From the NCBI GenBank assembly GCA_012656075.1, contig JAAKBF010000083.1:1-64000 (forward strand): a DNA stretch of 64,000 nt. Direction: 5' to 3'. The position numbers were made by a program, and so were the translations under genes. The DNA is from Phytophthora hibernalis. Its lineage: Eukaryota > Oomycota > Peronosporomycetes > Peronosporales > Peronosporaceae. Positions 63,925-64,000 of this stretch are shown one piece after another; within the stretch, counting starts at the first letter, position 1; each line of letters begins with the position of its first letter. Below the pieces are notes generated by a model that made no database searches, was not told where the DNA came from, and saw only the letters and a program-made list of their open reading frames with translations.

Positions 63925-63946
63925 TTCTAGAAAACGGGTTCTCGAA
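63925..63946. promoter_or_regulatory. Heat-shock-element-like pairs upstream of BiP
   Basis: Two TTCnnGAA palindromes, TTCTAGAA at 63925-63932 and TTCTCGAA at 63939-63946, lie about 160-180 bp before the BiP ATG. Each is a tail-to-tail nTTCn/nGAAn pair as bound by HSF trimers. Spacing between the pairs is not a perfect 5-bp register. Confidence 0.5.
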
Positions 63947-64000
63947 ACCCGCTTGAGAATGACTTGCGGTTTGTAAAGAGCATACAAGAAACAAGTGACC

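Noticed and set aside
62892..63956. 354-codon plus-strand frame
   Set aside because: Exact antisense of BiP, whose HSP70 motifs are unmistakable.
1..64000. Programmed ribosomal frameshifting as an explanation of the frame breaks
   Set aside because: The sites share no slippery sequence or downstream structure, occur in unrelated genes and lie at varied positions, including three in BiP.

Overview
This window looks like nuclear DNA of an oomycete, probably Phytophthora-like (Peronosporales or relatives). The evidence is short GT-AG introns of about 60-80 bp, tightly packed genes on both strands, a flagellate gene (delta-tubulin), SHAQKYF-type single-repeat MYB factors, a FYVE-like/GAF protein and a calcium-dependent protein kinase. 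The species call is inference. No plasmid, phage, CRISPR or bacterial operon signature is present.

Layout. 0-32.5 kb is dense housekeeping and signalling DNA: VPS51, a three-GAF cyclic-nucleotide phosphodiesterase, a Dbp4/DDX10 DEAD-box helicase, a HAD-like/YvcK(CofD-like) fusion, an RGS-like/DENN gene divergent from a Rab32-type GTPase, a B-box plus TAZ-like zinc protein, a UBE2D-type E2, a Qa-SNARE, Tudor-like repeat proteins, an Sfi1-like Trp/Arg-rich repeat protein and delta-tubulin. 32.5-38.2 kb is mobile-element DNA: a MULE/SWIM-type gene followed by two related Tc1/mariner-IS630 elements that lie 5'-to-5' and share one TA dinucleotide. 38.2-47.6 kb is gene-poor and holds only two convergent SHAQKYF MYB genes and a perfect 42-bp palindrome. 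47.6-64 kb is dense again: a TPX2-like protein, an unknown ORF, a tryparedoxin/nucleoredoxin-like protein, mitochondrial uL22, a PDZ-ZZ protein with a heptapeptide repeat, a membrane-anchored CDPK, a FYVE-like/GAF protein, and the ER chaperone BiP with UPRE-like and heat-shock-like promoter motifs.

Working links. Trafficking genes recur (VPS51, Rab32, a DENN-domain candidate Rab exchange factor, syntaxin, FYVE-like), and the Rab and the DENN gene share a 186-bp divergent intergenic region. Cytoskeletal and centrosomal genes also recur (Sfi1-like, delta-tubulin, TPX2-like). Most of this clustering may be chance.

Main caution. Many clearly conserved genes change reading frame at a single point, usually as if one base were missing and often in or beside a homopolymer run. 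BiP alone needs three such corrections. This is most simply an error property of the assembly, so gene boundaries below are spans and many CDS entries are not single open frames.
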